Shown here: positions 1-10,889 of the stretch, in pieces
Numbering within the stretch: the first letter of the stretch is position 1
How the letters are laid out: each line of letters opens with the position of its first letter
NCBI GenBank assembly: GCA_036245805.1
Contig: BTRK01000003.1
Location: forward strand, 34,489,215-34,553,214
DNA length: 64,000 nucleotides
Direction of reading: 5' to 3'
From: Pristionchus mayeri
Lineage: Eukaryota > Nematoda > Chromadorea > Rhabditida > Neodiplogasteridae
The notes under the pieces: model-generated
Databases searched by the model: none
Seen by the model: only the letters and a program-made list of their open reading frames with translations
Told to the model about the DNA's origin: nothing
Position numbers and translations under genes: made by a program

Positions 1-3000
1 CCCTCTCACAACATAGGCCACACACTGAAAGCCAGCTAGGTCGTTCCTCTAGGGGTCTCTCAGTCCAATCCTTCCCTCTCTTTCTCTGCGCTCTCTTTAC
101 CCCAGCGTACTCTCTCGCCTCTCCCTTCCTCTTCCCCTATCCCTCACTCATCTCCCCATCGCGTCTCTTTCCCTCCCCGAACCAGCCTTGTCTCTTCTGA
201 CTCCAATAATCATTCTCGTTCAATTAAATGCTCGTTGATTAATTGTCGCTCTGTGCTTTTTAAGATCCACACTCTAGAACAGAATGCTCTCTCTTCAGAC
301 CTTTCCATCCTGAACCTAACTGAAACTTGGGCTTCTCCCCTTACTTTAACTGACGCGATGCTTTCCTTTGACCGATACGTAGTATACAGATCCGATCGAG
401 ATCTTTCCACACCAGGTGGAGGAGTCGCCATTCTTATAGATAGCACGCTCCCTTCTTCCTTGATCTCATCCCGATCCTTTTCTGCTTACTGTCAACTAGT
501 TTCTTGTCAGGTCATCCTTACTCCTCGCATCTCCCTAATCTTTATTTGTGTCTACCGTAGTCCGTTGTGTAGTATTGAGTCCTTTAACGAGTGTCTAGAG
601 TATATCTATGATCTGAACTGTTCTCATCTCTCCCCCATTATCCTAGTTGGTGACTTTAACTGTAAGGAAGTCGATTGGTCTTCTCTCTCCCTCTCATCGA
701 CCAGTCCTCATTCCCATGCTCTCCTCTCTTTCTCCCAGTCCCTTCCTCTCTACCAACTTGTCTCATCACCCACTCGTAATCTGAATACTCTAGATCTTGT
801 CTTTACCTCACATGCTCATCTAGTTACTGATTGTGTTGTTTTACCCCCACTCCCATCTCTAGATCATTCCATTATCCACTTCTCCCTTCCCATCTCTCTT
901 CCTTCCCCCATGCATCCACCCCGTAGAGATTACAGTCGAGTCGATTGGAGTGCGATCTGCTCTCAGATTGACTCTGTCGACTGGACCTCTCTACTATCCT
1001 CCTCGTCCGATCCCGATTCTCTCTACTCTAGTTTCCTTGACATTGTTCATTCAATCATAGACAACTTGGTGCCACTTCGATCTTTCAATCGAAAGCTTAT
1101 CCGATTCTCCTCTCGCTCTATTCGCCTTTTACGTAAATGTAGGAAGTCGTACAGGAGACGATCCTTCACTGACTATTTCTCGACCTGTCGCTCACTTAAA
1201 CAATCGATTAAGCACACCGCTAGGAGTAGAGAAAACCGTCTAGTGAAATCAAACAACCTCAAAGCTTTCTTCTCTTATGCAAGTACACGTATTAAAGATC
1301 AATCCGATACTATCCCTACACTAGTCTCTCCCGACGGTTCTCTCTGTGTTTCTGACATATCTAAGGCGTGTGAACTAGCTCGACATTTCACTGCTTCGTA
1401 TAATAGCTCCTCTCTGCCTGTCCCTTCCTCTTGCACTCTTTCGTCCCCCACATCTATTGATTACGTCGACATTTCCCCTCTCCTCGTAGCTAAGCTTCTT
1501 TCTCGTCTCCCACCCCGCTCATCCACTTCTCCCGATCACATCCCCTACATCTTTCTTAAACGTACTGCCCCACATATTTGCATCCCTCTCTCCATCTTGT
1601 TCAATAGATTCTTACTCCATGGCACTTCTCCCTCCATTTGGAAAACTGCCAAAGTCAAGGCAATCTATAAGCGCAAAGGACCCAAAAATTCTGTCACCTC
1701 TTATCGACCCATTTCACTCACTTGCTCATCGTCCAAAGTTATGGAAAGAATCGTAGGCGAAACTCTTTGGAACTACCTTTCCGATAACAATCTCATTTCC
1801 CCCTACCAACACGGTTTCCGCCCGCGTAGATCGTGCACCTCCGCACTTCTTAACTCTTTCTCTCAATGGCACTCTGCACTTAACGATGGCCACTACATTT
1901 CTGTTGCATTTATCGATTTCTCACGTGCCTTTGACTCTATCCCGATCGACTTACTCATCCACAAATGTTCACTTCTAGGCATTTGTGGATCCCTCTTATC
2001 ATGGATTCGTTCGTTCTTACTCGGTAGATCACAATCTGTCTCAATCAATACCTCTTCCTCCCCCTCATTCCCTGCCCCCTCAGGAGTGCCCCAAGGCTCT
2101 GTCTTAGGGCCTCTTCTCTTTTCCCTGTACATCAGTGACTTACTCTCCTTACTCCCTCCTAACGTTCACTGTATTCTCTATGCTGATGATGTTAAACTTT
2201 GGGCTTACTCTGACCCTGCTTCTCTCCAATCCTCTCTTGATATCCTGTTTAAGTGGTCCACCGACTGGGGCCTTACCGTATCCCTCACTAAGACCGAAAC
2301 TATACTTATAGGAAGATCACCCCCCCCCCTCCACATCCTCCCTCCACATTTTCTCTTAATTTCTTCCAACCGTATCCCAGTTTGCTGATCTAGGAGTCAC
2401 CTATTCCAATAAACTAGAGTTTAGTGCACACATATCTAGTAAGATTTCAAAGGCCCGTTCTCGTTGCTCTTACATCCTAAGAACTTTTGTCTCCAAAAAT
2501 CCCCAGCTCTATTCTCGTCTATTTATTACATACGTTCGCCCTATTCTCGAATATTGCTCTGAACTTTGGTCCCCCCAGAGTAGAGATCTATGTAATAGCA
2601 TCGAACGTGTTCAGCGTAAATTCACCAAATTCGTACTCCTAAAATGTGGCATCGCTGACAGGTCTTATCCTAACCGTTTGCGTTACTTTCAATTAGAACC
2701 GTTAGGATACCGTCGCTCCATTATTGACTTTGCATTCATATACAAAGTGATTCATTCAGATGTTGACATAGGCTGTCCCTCCTTTTTTTACCTTGCATCT
2801 CCTAGACTTAGACGCCCCAATCTCTTCCAATTACGTAAACACCACTCCACATCCACTCTCTACCACTCATTCCTCACCAATAGAGTTGTAACACTGTGGA
2901 ATCGTATACCTAATAATATTGTTATCTCTAGAAATAGTGAACTATTCTCGCTCAGAGCTAGAGCTATAAATAGTATTGATTATTCTCATTATCTCTAATT
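1..3000 (+). mobile_element. LINE (non-LTR) retrotransposon, CR1/Jockey-like
   Basis: A single element fills the left end. It has a pyrimidine-rich 5' leader (about 1-230), an endonuclease plus reverse-transcriptase reading frame, and a 3' end that runs into a short duplicated tail. Domain order (APE-type endonuclease, then RT, no LTRs) is that of CR1/Jockey-type LINEs. The left boundary may lie outside the window, so 5' completeness is unknown. No target-site duplication was seen. Confidence 0.9.
40..2998 (+). pseudogene. LINE endonuclease/reverse transcriptase, one frameshift
   Basis: One frame is open from about 40 to 2388 with no obvious ATG at the start. Endonuclease motifs come first: ETW near 325, GGGVAIL near 420, VYRSP near 550, LVGDFNC near 645, LDHSIIHF near 860. 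The reverse-transcriptase motifs follow: SYRPISL near 1700, FIDFSRAFDSIP near 1915, GVPQGSVLGPLLF near 2085 and the catalytic YADD near 2180. The frame ends at 2388, but coding continues in the next frame (FADLGVTYS from 2381) to a stop at 2998. The shift therefore lies roughly between 2320 and 2385, a stretch that includes a poly-C run at 2322-2331. It reverse-transcribes its own RNA into the genome if intact. With this shift it is probably inactive unless the poly-C indel is a sequencing error. Confidence 0.9.
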
Positions 3001-3095
3001 CACTCTCGCTTGTAACTGACGGCTATACTCCTATACTAACTATTCATAATATTGATTACTCCTCGTATCTCTAATTCACTCTCATTTGTAATTGA
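2975..3095 (+). repeat. 45-bp direct repeat at the LINE 3' tail
   Basis: A 45-bp unit beginning ATTGATTA occurs at 2975-3019 and again at 3051-3095 with about four differences. The first copy includes the last codons of the LINE frame, so the 3' end appears to be tandemly duplicated. Confidence 0.7.
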
Positions 3096-3551
3096 TCGTA
3101 TCCCCTTTGTCATCTAGATATGACATCGTATTATCATGCTTATAAGTTGCCTGTAACATTTACTCCTAATTATCTTATCATATCGCATGATAAAGAATTA
3201 TTATAACTCTCAATTCGCTTCATCCAATCGCAATCGAACGGCGACGAGTTGTGCTTTTGCCGTTTTCCTTTGGTACACCCCCCCCCCCCGATTTCTTGCA
3301 TACCCTGAGTCACTGATTTGATCTGAACATGTGCAGGGAATCGTGTAATCTTCCACCTAATTACGCTACGATGTTAACGAGCTCAAACTTACCCAACGAA
3401 ATCGGTCAGAACTTATGTTCCAACCTAATACTGGCAGCGTTAAGAGATGAGAAAATACGAAGCAACATGAATTAGCATACCGAGTCAACTCTTAATTATC
3501 ATTATGATTTTTAGCAAGAGTGTGGAGACATTTTGTCAATGTCTCCCAACG
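3096..3551. other. no gene seen between LINE and Tc1-like element
   Basis: AT-rich sequence with a long C homopolymer near 3280-3290. I see no exon-like stretch with splice sites and no terminal repeats. Confidence 0.5.
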
Positions 3552-3553
3552 TA

Positions 3554-4500
3554 CAGGGTGCGGAGAAAGTATGGAAACAAAGTTTGAGCTCAAATATTTC
3601 ATCATTCCTGGAAACCTGTTAATACATGTTATAACACGATTTAGTAAATATTAAGAGGTATTCAACGCGCACTTTAAATTGTTTCCCCTAGTCGGTTCGA
3701 CCCCACCTGGCTGCCATTCACAAGGAAAAGAGACTGAAGAGATGCAAGAAGCTCCTGGCGAGGGCCGAGCATCTTACGACTGTCTACTCGGATGAGAAGA
3801 TCTTCACTGTGGATCAGGTCTTCAATAGTCAGAATTCGAGAGTGATCGCCCAATCTGCCGAGAAAGCCAACCCCAGAGGCAGAACCGTCTTACGACTTTT
3901 GCACCCGCAGTCAGTGATGGTTTGGGCAGGAGTGTGTTCCACCGGCAAGACTCCACTTGTTTTCGTCAAGCCCGGTGCCAAAGTGAACAAGCACTATTAC
4001 ATCAAGGAGATCCTGGAGAAGACCCTTCTTCCCTGGTCACGTTCCCACTTCGAAGGGTGACATTGGACCTTCCAGCAATATTCTACCCCTGCTCATTCCG
4101 CAAAACTCACCCAGATCTGGTGCACACGGCATATTCCCAACTTCATTCCATAGAATGAATGGCCCTCCAAAAGCCCCGATCTCAACCCCTCGACTTTAGC
4201 GTGTGGCGGTACTAGAGAAGGAAGCTTCCTCTACCCGTTACCCGAATCTGGAGAGTCTCAAGAAATCCCTTCAAAAGGCATGGAACAAGATCGACAAGAA
4301 GCACCTTCGGGCCGTCGTCGAGTCAGTTCCTTCTCGTCTCAAGGCTGCCATCAAGGCCAAAGGAGGTCAAATCAAGTAACCTCTTGTTGTTATGTTCCTA
4401 CTATCTCTGATAAATACTGTGTACCGTTTCAAAAGTGTGCGATGGATTTGAAAGAAATTACATGGTTAAATCCATGTTGCCATACTTTCTCCGCACCCTG
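3554..4500 (+). mobile_element. Tc1-like DNA transposon, internally deleted
   Basis: The ends are inverted copies of CAGGGTGCGGAGAAAGTATG, flanked by TA at 3552-3553 and 4501-4502, the target duplication of Tc1/mariner elements. At 947 bp it is shorter than a full element, and the DNA-binding part of the transposase is missing. Confidence 0.88.
3700..4380 (+). pseudogene. Tc1-family transposase remnant
   Basis: Reading from about 3700: HLAAIHKEKRLKRC, then YSDEKIFTVD with the first catalytic Asp, then VMVWAGVCSTGKTPLVF, a typical DDE core. A stop at 4058-4060 interrupts the frame just before HWTFQQ, where the second Asp region should be. KSPDLNP, the third acidic region, appears near 4165 after another stop and is followed by a frameshift. 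The C-terminal AAIKAKGGQIK is recognisable near 4345. N-terminal helix-turn-helix domains are absent. Non-functional. Confidence 0.85.
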
Positions 4501-4512
4501 TATATTATCTAG

Positions 4513-4826
4513 TAGGGTTGCAGGATCGAATTCGCGAGATTCGTACCCTCTGGGGGTCATCCCTTCCTCCCTCGAACTTCGCACTGGCGAGAGGTCAACC
4601 CTCTCTCTCCAATCGAATCTCGCATTCCCATCGAACTTCGCACTCACCTCTCTCCCTCTTTTCCCCTCACTCGAGGGGGAAAGAGGGGTGAGTGCGAAGT
4701 TCGATGGGAGTGCGAGATTCGTACCCTCTGGCAGATCGCCCTAGCTCGATCGAACTTCGGGGAGATAGAGGAAGGGATGCCAGAGGGAATGCGAAGTTCG
4801 AGTTCGAATTCGATCCTGCAACCCTA
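4513..4826. mobile_element. hAT-type MITE, copy 1
   Basis: Terminal inverted repeats TAGGGTTGCAGGATCGAATT / AATTCGATCCTGCAACCCTA enclose a GC-rich, largely palindromic interior with its centre near 4675. It is flanked by an exact 8-bp target duplication, TTATCTAG, at 4505-4512 and 4827-4834. An 8-bp duplication with a TAGGG start is the hallmark of hAT elements. No transposase. It inserted next to the Tc1-like element. A related copy lies at 48319-48712. Confidence 0.9.
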
Positions 4827-4951
4827 TTATCTAGTAATCTCGCACTGTCTTCCACCAATAGGACATACGCGCTCAGCAACACACATTTTTCGCTGTATGC
4901 CTATAAAAAATCTTGAATTGATTTATGTGAACAATTACAGTTTCTAATGTA

Positions 4952-6196
4952 TCAGGTTGTAGGGAAAGTCTTTGTCACTGGTTTTGCTTTTACGCTGCTC
5001 GCCACAAATGCACTTTGATTTTCCCATGTTCCTAGTGAATAACAATCAGTGATGGACCTTTACAGTAAACAACTTCACATTCCTTTTCCTTCAGTCAAGC
5101 CCTAGTAGAGCAACGATGTATGTTCCCGGTGCCACTCACATCCGACATGTTCTGCTTTACCTCTCTCTATTTTACACGACGATGATGGATTCGGAGACCC
5201 TACTGAAGAATATTTATGGTACACATGCCCCCTCTACAACACCTTCAGGAATCGGATCCAGATCCTCGAAGAAGGCGACTTGTCCCTCAATGAATGGGGT
5301 CGATCTGGGAGACCGCTTTAGTTACATTTTGAGACTTTGTAGAAAGCTGCTTAAACGAACCCATTTCAAAGTGCCCATGAAATGACTATTGCACTTAGAG
5401 TCCACCATCGCAATGTCAAAGAAGGCTTGAGATATCTTGGAATCAGGAAATTAATCGGTCGATTCAAATCCTATGTTCTGATCCAAGCAATCCATGACCG
5501 TCGAGTCGATGATTCCAATACTCTCCTCATTCTCCGAGGTGGGGATCGATGGCTGGAACGGCTCATAACGGGGAATGAGAAGTGGGTCTTCTACGATAAC
5601 AACCATGTGATAACCAAACGGGTTGGAGAAGGGGAGCCTCCACAGGGTGTCTCCACACTTTACCTGCACCCCAAAAAAACAAGCTGTCAATGTGGTGGGG
5701 AGTGGATGGCGTGATCTACTCGGAGCTACTACCTGAGGGCACGCCAAACACCGGGACCAAGTACATCACACACCAACAGAATTTGAAGTTGGAAGTCGAT
5801 CGCTCAAGGATGAATGACAAGAAAATGTATAATAAACAAAATATACCCCGTCACCAGGTCTCCAATCAAGTCAAGCAAGAACTGGCTGGATAAGGTTGGA
5901 TGGTTCTCCCTTACCCCCTGTATTCTGCTGACTTGGCCCCTTTCGATTAGTGGCTTTTCGCAGACCTGACACATACCGTTCGAGGTAGGGCCTTCAATTC
6001 ACATGAAAGTTTCGAGGTTGAGCAATAGCAATACTTTCATTCACACCCAGGCGGGTTCTACAGGAAGGGGATCCATATATTGCAGGTAAGTTGGCACATA
6101 TTGCCAATAATAAGGACAAGTATAAGTGAACTCATGATTTTTCTTTCCCCAAGAAATAACGTTTTGAAAAAGTGACAGACTTTCCCTACAACCTAA
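4952..6196 (+). mobile_element. mariner element, copy 1
   Basis: Inverted ends TCAGGTTGTAGGGAAAGTCT and its complement bound a 1,245-bp element with TA on both sides (4950-4951, 6197-6198). Size and TIR fit a complete mariner. The transposase is decayed. Same subfamily as the copies at 34546-35793 and 38788-40032, judged by shared N-terminal and core peptides. Confidence 0.92.
5116..6085 (+). pseudogene. mariner transposase, degenerate
   Basis: Starts with MYVPGATHIRHVLLYLSLFY, the same N-terminus as the minus-strand copy at 35629. Several frames must be joined. RWLERLITGNEKWVFYDNNH near 5545-5605 is the first catalytic block, with Asn where mariners have Asp (TGDEKW). SNQVKQELAG near 5860 precedes a stop, and the SPDLAPSDY block is garbled near 5920-5950. 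Not functional. Confidence 0.85.
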
Positions 6197-6239
6197 TATT
6201 TTTATTGTACATTGACAAAAATTCAATTTCCTTTCTCAG

Positions 6240-6652
6240 GAAATTACCCGTTTAAATGCGAAATCTGCTCTCAAGGATGTCCTAAGAAGTCGGCACTAGC
6301 AACGCATAAGAAAATACACAGCCGGGAGAGCAAACGGGGTATGTTATTTTTATCAGACGAGTTTTCCGTGATGCTTGCACATACAGTTAATAGTAAGATT
6401 AGTCAATGCGAATCTTCATAATTGTCTTGTATGCAAGTACAGAATTCAAACACCAAATCGAAACTGAGACACCGTATTGTACATTATGAGCCACTTTTTA
6501 AAAAAATGATTACAGGCAAGTACCCAAGAAAGGCGGCGATTCGAGTTTCCAAACAAAAGATCGAGGAACTTGCTCCGAGGATGAGAGCTCTGAACAATCT
6601 GAAGATGAGTCTGATGAAAACAAGTAATGAAATAATGAAACAAAAATTGTGA
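6240..6652 (+). CDS. C2H2 zinc-finger protein, 3' exons only
   Basis: Exon 6240-6338 (acceptor CTTTCTCAG, donor GTATGT) encodes one C2H2 finger, CEICSQGCPKKSALATHKKI followed by H: C-x2-C-x12-H-x3-H, a zinc-binding, probably DNA-binding, module. A second exon opens at 6516 after GATTACAG. By phase it runs to the stop at 6650-6652. The frame one base later gives a striking acidic tail (CSEDESSEQSEDESDENK, stop near 6627), which looks more coding but does not match the phase. Either an unseen micro-exon exists or one splice site is wrong. Upstream exons were not found. The mariner ends only 44 bp before the finger exon, so it probably sits in the preceding intron. Confidence 0.55.
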
Positions 6653-6659
6653 TTCTTCA

Positions 6660-6889
6660 TCAATGAATTTATCATTAACTATATGACGGTACTCTATCAG
6701 TTATTTAAATATGTGTTTTGCTAATGTTCATATCGTAAAAATATTTGTTTATTGTTTACGTGTATACATACACAAATAAACAATGTTATGCCACGTCACT
6801 TTAACGAGACAAAATGAGATGAGTGATTGGGTTGATAATTTCGGTATGCAATGCTATAACGCAATGATCATATGTATCGGTTAACATTA
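6660..6889. other. no gene seen
   Basis: AT-rich, with no splice-flanked coding stretch. Probably the shared 3' flank of two convergent genes (zinc finger on plus, F-box paralogue on minus). Confidence 0.4.
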
Positions 6890-7042
6890 TTAGAATTCTG
6901 AGAATTCAGCTGTGAAAGTAACGGGATATTCCTTTCGCGGAATGCAAATCGTGCACTTAATTCCAATGTCTTCCTTCGAGATTCGCCACATTTTCCAAAT
7001 ATTGCTCCCTTTCTGTGTATGTTTCATTTCTTCGACGAGAAA
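6890..7042 (-). pseudogene. last exon of an F-box gene paralogue
   Basis: Minus-strand exon with acceptor TTTGCAG and stop at 6890-6892, 153 bp. Its product (FLVEEMKHTQKGSN... ISKEDIGIKCTICI... VTFTAEFSEF) aligns along its length with the last exon of the F-box gene at 12192-12338 (FVVESVNTTQEGTTQ... TKEDIEIQCSIYL... LTFSMKFSAIQ). The exons expected upstream were not found in frame between here and the inverted repeat at 7.9 kb, so this is probably an orphaned remnant. Confidence 0.6.
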
Positions 7043-7319
7043 CTGCAAACATGTAAATATTCAACGGATAGAGGAGGTTGTGTGTGCCAGGTTCATCACA
7101 CCCATATAAAGATAGACGTAATGCCTTCAAAAGTTGAATATCGTTGAATATCAATACGATGTTCTGCTACAGAAGAGTAAACATGTGGCAACTTGCTCTT
7201 TTCATTTTCAGATTTATTCACATAATCAAAATGTGCTTAAGCGGATAAAGAATGAATGTAATAGATTAATTTTAGAAGAACGTTCCACTCGTTTGCGGAT
7301 AATTTCATTGATATAGTAG

Positions 7320-7660
7320 TGCGACGTAATAACAACATCCTCTAAGGAGTTAAATGAGGACTGACAGTAAATCCGCTCGAGTCGATGCATGCAATACGGA
7401 CTGAGAGGGAGGGTTTTATGTTGTGTTGTGCCTCAGCGACAGGGCAAATTTGCTAATTTGCTTGACCGAAACCTATAACTCGATCGCTGAAATATGCCGA
7501 CAAGTATATACGTATTTCGGAAATTTATAAACTTGAATTTTGAAAATGTGGTAATGTTCATGGTTGCCTCAAAACTATGTTGTCAGTTTGTGATGGGTAA
7601 CTGCTAATCCTGATTGTAGTTCTAGAGCAAATAGGAAATATCCGGCTCTGTCTGGTTTGA
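7320..7660. other. no gene seen
   Basis: Low-complexity AT-rich sequence. No reading frame with supporting splice sites and no inverted ends. Confidence 0.4.
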
Positions 7661-7663
7661 GGG

Positions 7664-7745
7664 GACAGTGTTGGTTTCGAGGGACATATGTCCCCCCAAA
7701 CCGACGATATGTCCCCCCAAAACGGCAATATGTCCCCCCAAATCT
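7664..7745 (+). repeat. short 'atatgtcccccc' minisatellite
   Basis: About four tandem units of roughly 20 bp with core ATATGTCCCCCCAAAMCG. The same unit is found inside both arms of the adjacent inverted repeat. Confidence 0.8.
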
Positions 7746-8136
7746 AACGTTCCTAAAATTACAAAAGGTCCAAAAATTGCTTTAAACTGAATTTTACAGA
7801 TTTTGGAGTTCATACGTCGTTTACATTGTGCAATCCGGGTGTGTTGAATCGAATACGATTATTTTGGTAGTCGAGGGTGGTGATATTTGTGGATGTGGAA
7901 ATCGAGGAAGTTACCGAATCAGTTGTGCAAGTCGAGGGGGAATAGTAGTTGTGATTCGGGCAGAATTAGAGGTTTCATTCATTCCTTCTATGTGCCCTTC
8001 AACGAGATTGGCATCACGCAAAAGTTCAGATGCCTGGGGGAGAACACTACCCATGAAAGTCTGTGCATATTGTTCATCCCCAACGTTTAAAGCCGACAAT
8101 TCTTCCCCAATGTTTTAAGCCGAAAAGCTCGATTTG

Positions 8137-8310
8137 TCCCCTGAAACCGACGATATGTCCCCCCCCAACCCAACGATATGTCCACCCAAACCGACGATAT
8201 GTCCCTCCCAACCCAACGATATGTCCACCCAAACCGACGATATGTCCCCCCAAATCAGGCATGACCCCAATATGTCCCCCAAACCAGACAGAGCCAAATA
8301 TCCCTCATAT
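8137..8310 (+). repeat. minisatellite array in left arm
   Basis: Six to seven tandem units alternating CCGACGATATGTCCMCCCAA and CCAACGATATGTCCACCCAA, a higher-order dimer of about 42 bp. The mirrored array in the right arm is at about 9369-9497. Confidence 0.85.
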
Positions 8311-8689
8311 GGTTTCTTAAGATCGGTCCAGGGAGCGCGTAACATTGAAATATTTTGACCTTCTACTGCCAACTAGGGCTTTTTGATTGGGAGAGAGAGG
8401 CCCTCCACCTCTCCTCACGGACGACCCGTATGCGAGAGTGAACGAGACGGTTAACAGTGATCCATTTCAGCCACCCTACTGCCAACCCAATGCCAGTGAG
8501 AGTGTGCGTACACATATAGGGCGCAGAAAGAGATGGTGGGTGTGTAGAGAGAGTGAAAGTTGTGCTGAGTGACTAGAGGGAAAGGGAATTCAATCAATAG
8601 CCCCATCTCTCCCTTCTCTCTCCTCATAATTCCTTCCATCCTCTCCGCACGTTGTGCGCATGCCATTCGTTCTCTTGTTTTCCATGCAT

Positions 8690-8970
8690 ACGGGTTTTCA
8701 ATTCCAACTGATGTGTTAGTTCGTGCAATATTGGAGTATAAAGCAGGGGATCGGGCACTTCCGACCTTAATTCGCAGTTCTATCGTTCTTTTTGAGGGAT
8801 TTAATAGATGATCCGTTGCAGTTGTCTATATCAACTCGATTGATTTCATTCCGATGAATGTGCGTCATTTCGCCAGTCATAAGGGTCAACCAGCGCATAC
8901 AATCGATATGTCCAATGATACAGTGGATTTGGGTAAGCATTACATGTTGAAAATCAGTACACTTCTCCAC
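8690..8970 (-). pseudogene. decayed copy of the 10.9-11.2 kb coding remnant
   Basis: Read on the minus strand, GHIDCMRWLTLMTGEMTHIH then INRVDIDNCNG matches GNIGCLRDLPILNGEIMHFD then ISRVDAGNCKQ of the remnant at 10890-11250. Both end in KPVCM-[ED]-[ND]-K. At least two in-frame stops interrupt this copy. It sits in the spacer of the inverted repeat. Confidence 0.65.
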
Positions 8971-9779
8971 TGCACTTATTATATCGTTCGCTCGAAAAGA
9001 ATCTGCGAATAGACTCTGGTTTCATCCAACCAGTTGTTGAGTGACGCGCCACTCATTGGCCAGGGCACTGGTTAACCAGTGGTTAACCTAAGCTCCACCC
9101 ACTCCAACCAGTGGTGGCTGAAATGGATTACGGTTAACCGTCTCGTTCACTCTCGCATACGGGTCGTCCGTGAGGAGAGGTGGAGGGCCTCTCTCTCCCA
9201 ATCAAAATGGAGGGACGGTTAAGCGTCTCACCCGTCTCTGACCCGTCAAGGCCATATAAATAGCGACCCGTTGATCCATTTCAGCAGCCCTAGTTGGCAG
9301 TAGAAGGTCAAAATATTTCAATGTTACGCGCTCCCAGGACCGATCTTGAGAAACCATATGAGGATATTTGGCTATGTCTGGTTTGGGGGACATATTGGGG
9401 TCCTGCCTGATTTGGGGGGACAACATATCGTCGGTTTGGGTGGACATATCGTTGGGTTGGGGGGGGACATATCTTCGGTTTCAGGGGACAAATCGAGCTT
9501 TTCGGCTTAAAACATTGGGGAAGAATTGTCGGCTTTAAACGTTGGGGATGAACAATATGCACAGACTTTCATGGGTAGTGTTCTCCCCCAGGCATCTGAA
9601 ATTTTGCGTGATGCCAATCTCGTTGAAGGGCACATAGAAGGAACGAATGAAACCTCTGATTCTGCCCGAATCACAACTACTATTCCCCTCGACTTGCACA
9701 ACTGATTCGGTGACTTCCTCGACTTCCATAAGAAGACGATCAGTGTTTTCAAATACAAAGTTTCTGAGCCACAATTACG

Positions 9780-10330
9780 CTGGTATTTGTGAAGAGATAT
9801 ATTTCCAGAACTAACTCCCTCGACAACACACCGAAACCGACATTTTATGCACGACTTTTCAAAATGTAATGGCGATAATCGCTAACCAATACCTTTTTAA
9901 CCACCTTTTCTTCGAATTTTGATCTTAAATCAGACTGTTTTATGTTCTTCGGATTATGTTTGAAGTTCATCCTTTCTGGGTAGAGGTGGAGCACTTGACA
10001 AAATGTATTTAAGAAAATAATTAAATTTCACCAAATAATGACAATAACGCCAAAGGGGTAATTGAGAAAGGAATTATTATTGTCTATGGGAGGCGTCTAG
10101 GACGCTTTTTTCGAATAATTACCTACAGTACCCTGCTTTCCTTCTCGGATTATCATTTCAGAAGTTGAAAAGTGGAATAATGAAGGCTGGTTCAGTGATA
10201 TCTAATCAATTACTCGCTCTCTGGCTAAACTCTCGAAAACAACTATCCAAATACGCGTTTCAAACGCAATTCATACCCAAAGCTCCTCAATATATTTGCT
10301 TTCTTGCAGAGCTGTTTCATTTGTTGATAG
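9780..10330. other. no gene seen
   Basis: AT-rich sequence outside the inverted repeat. No splice-supported coding and no terminal repeats were noticed. Confidence 0.4.
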
Positions 10331-10439
10331 ATGTTCTAAAATGCTTTCTGACTTCTAAATTTGCTGTTCTTTCTCACATTCCTCCAGCCAATAGTATATT
10401 CTCCCTTCCCATTGTTGCTCTTAGTGGAGCCTAATAGGT

Positions 10440-10800
10440 CACCCTGTCTGGGTACCAGTCGTGGGTACGGGGATACAACGAAGAGGCCGCGATCCGCTCC
10501 TCTTGTCAATGAAATTGGACAGCGAGGCGCCTGCGAGCGTGTGTGTACAAAGTGAGAGCAGTGAGAGTAGAGAGCATGACTAGAGAGAGAAGAAAGATTG
10601 ACAGATACGCGGGAAGAGACGCTACTCATTCGATCAATCGTTTTCCCGAGGAACCGTCTGATTTTCTCCAAACCACACGCTCCCTCGTCGATCAGAGCGA
10701 GTGAGACAGTGTATGATATGGAGAGAGCGAGACCATTGCTCGTGTTCCCCCATCTCTCCCCTCTTCTCCTCTCTCCTGCTCACCCCATCCATTGTCCCCG
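10440..10800. other. GA/CT-rich low-complexity stretch
   Basis: Rich in GAGAGAG and CTCTC runs with a small GTACC...GGTAC palindrome near 10450. Open frames across it look like composition artefacts rather than genes. Confidence 0.4.
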
Positions 10801-10889
10801 CGCTCTAATTTCTGATCTATCGCACCTTCTCTGTGATCCTTGTGATCTACCGCCACAGCGTATCCCGCCTAACTGTGCTTGCTATTCAT

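Larger units (their letters stand above)
7890..9740. repeat. large inverted repeat with 630-bp spacer
   Basis: Left arm about 7890-8476 and right arm about 9108-9740 are reverse complements with high identity. Examples are the block ending ACGGACGACCCGTATGCGAG at 8433 and its complement near 9156-9175, and the TTCTTCCCCAATGTTTTAAG block near 8100. The right arm carries about 86 extra bases (near 9208-9293). Both arms contain the 'gacatat' minisatellite. The spacer holds a decayed coding remnant. No transposase was found, so this is either a foldback element or a rearranged inverted duplication. Confidence 0.88.

Noticed and set aside
3690..3702. GGTTCGACCCC resembling a tRNA box B
   Set aside because: It lies within the Tc1-like element in its coding remnant, and no cloverleaf or box A precedes it.
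4429..4882. Several 70-150 codon frames on both strands around 4.3-4.9 kb
   Set aside because: They fall in the palindromic GC-rich hAT MITE and the Tc1 tail. Mirrored peptides such as AKFDG on both strands show they are palindrome artefacts.
8063..8372. Repetitive Pro/Cys or Gly-rich frames
   Set aside because: They are translations of the 'gacatat' minisatellite in all frames, not genes.
7664..9497. CRISPR-like array
   Set aside because: Units are contiguous with no unique spacers, imperfect, and in a eukaryotic intron-rich context.
10336..10671. 111-codon minus-strand frame
   Set aside because: Serine-rich translation of a GA-rich tract; no splice sites and no paralogue.
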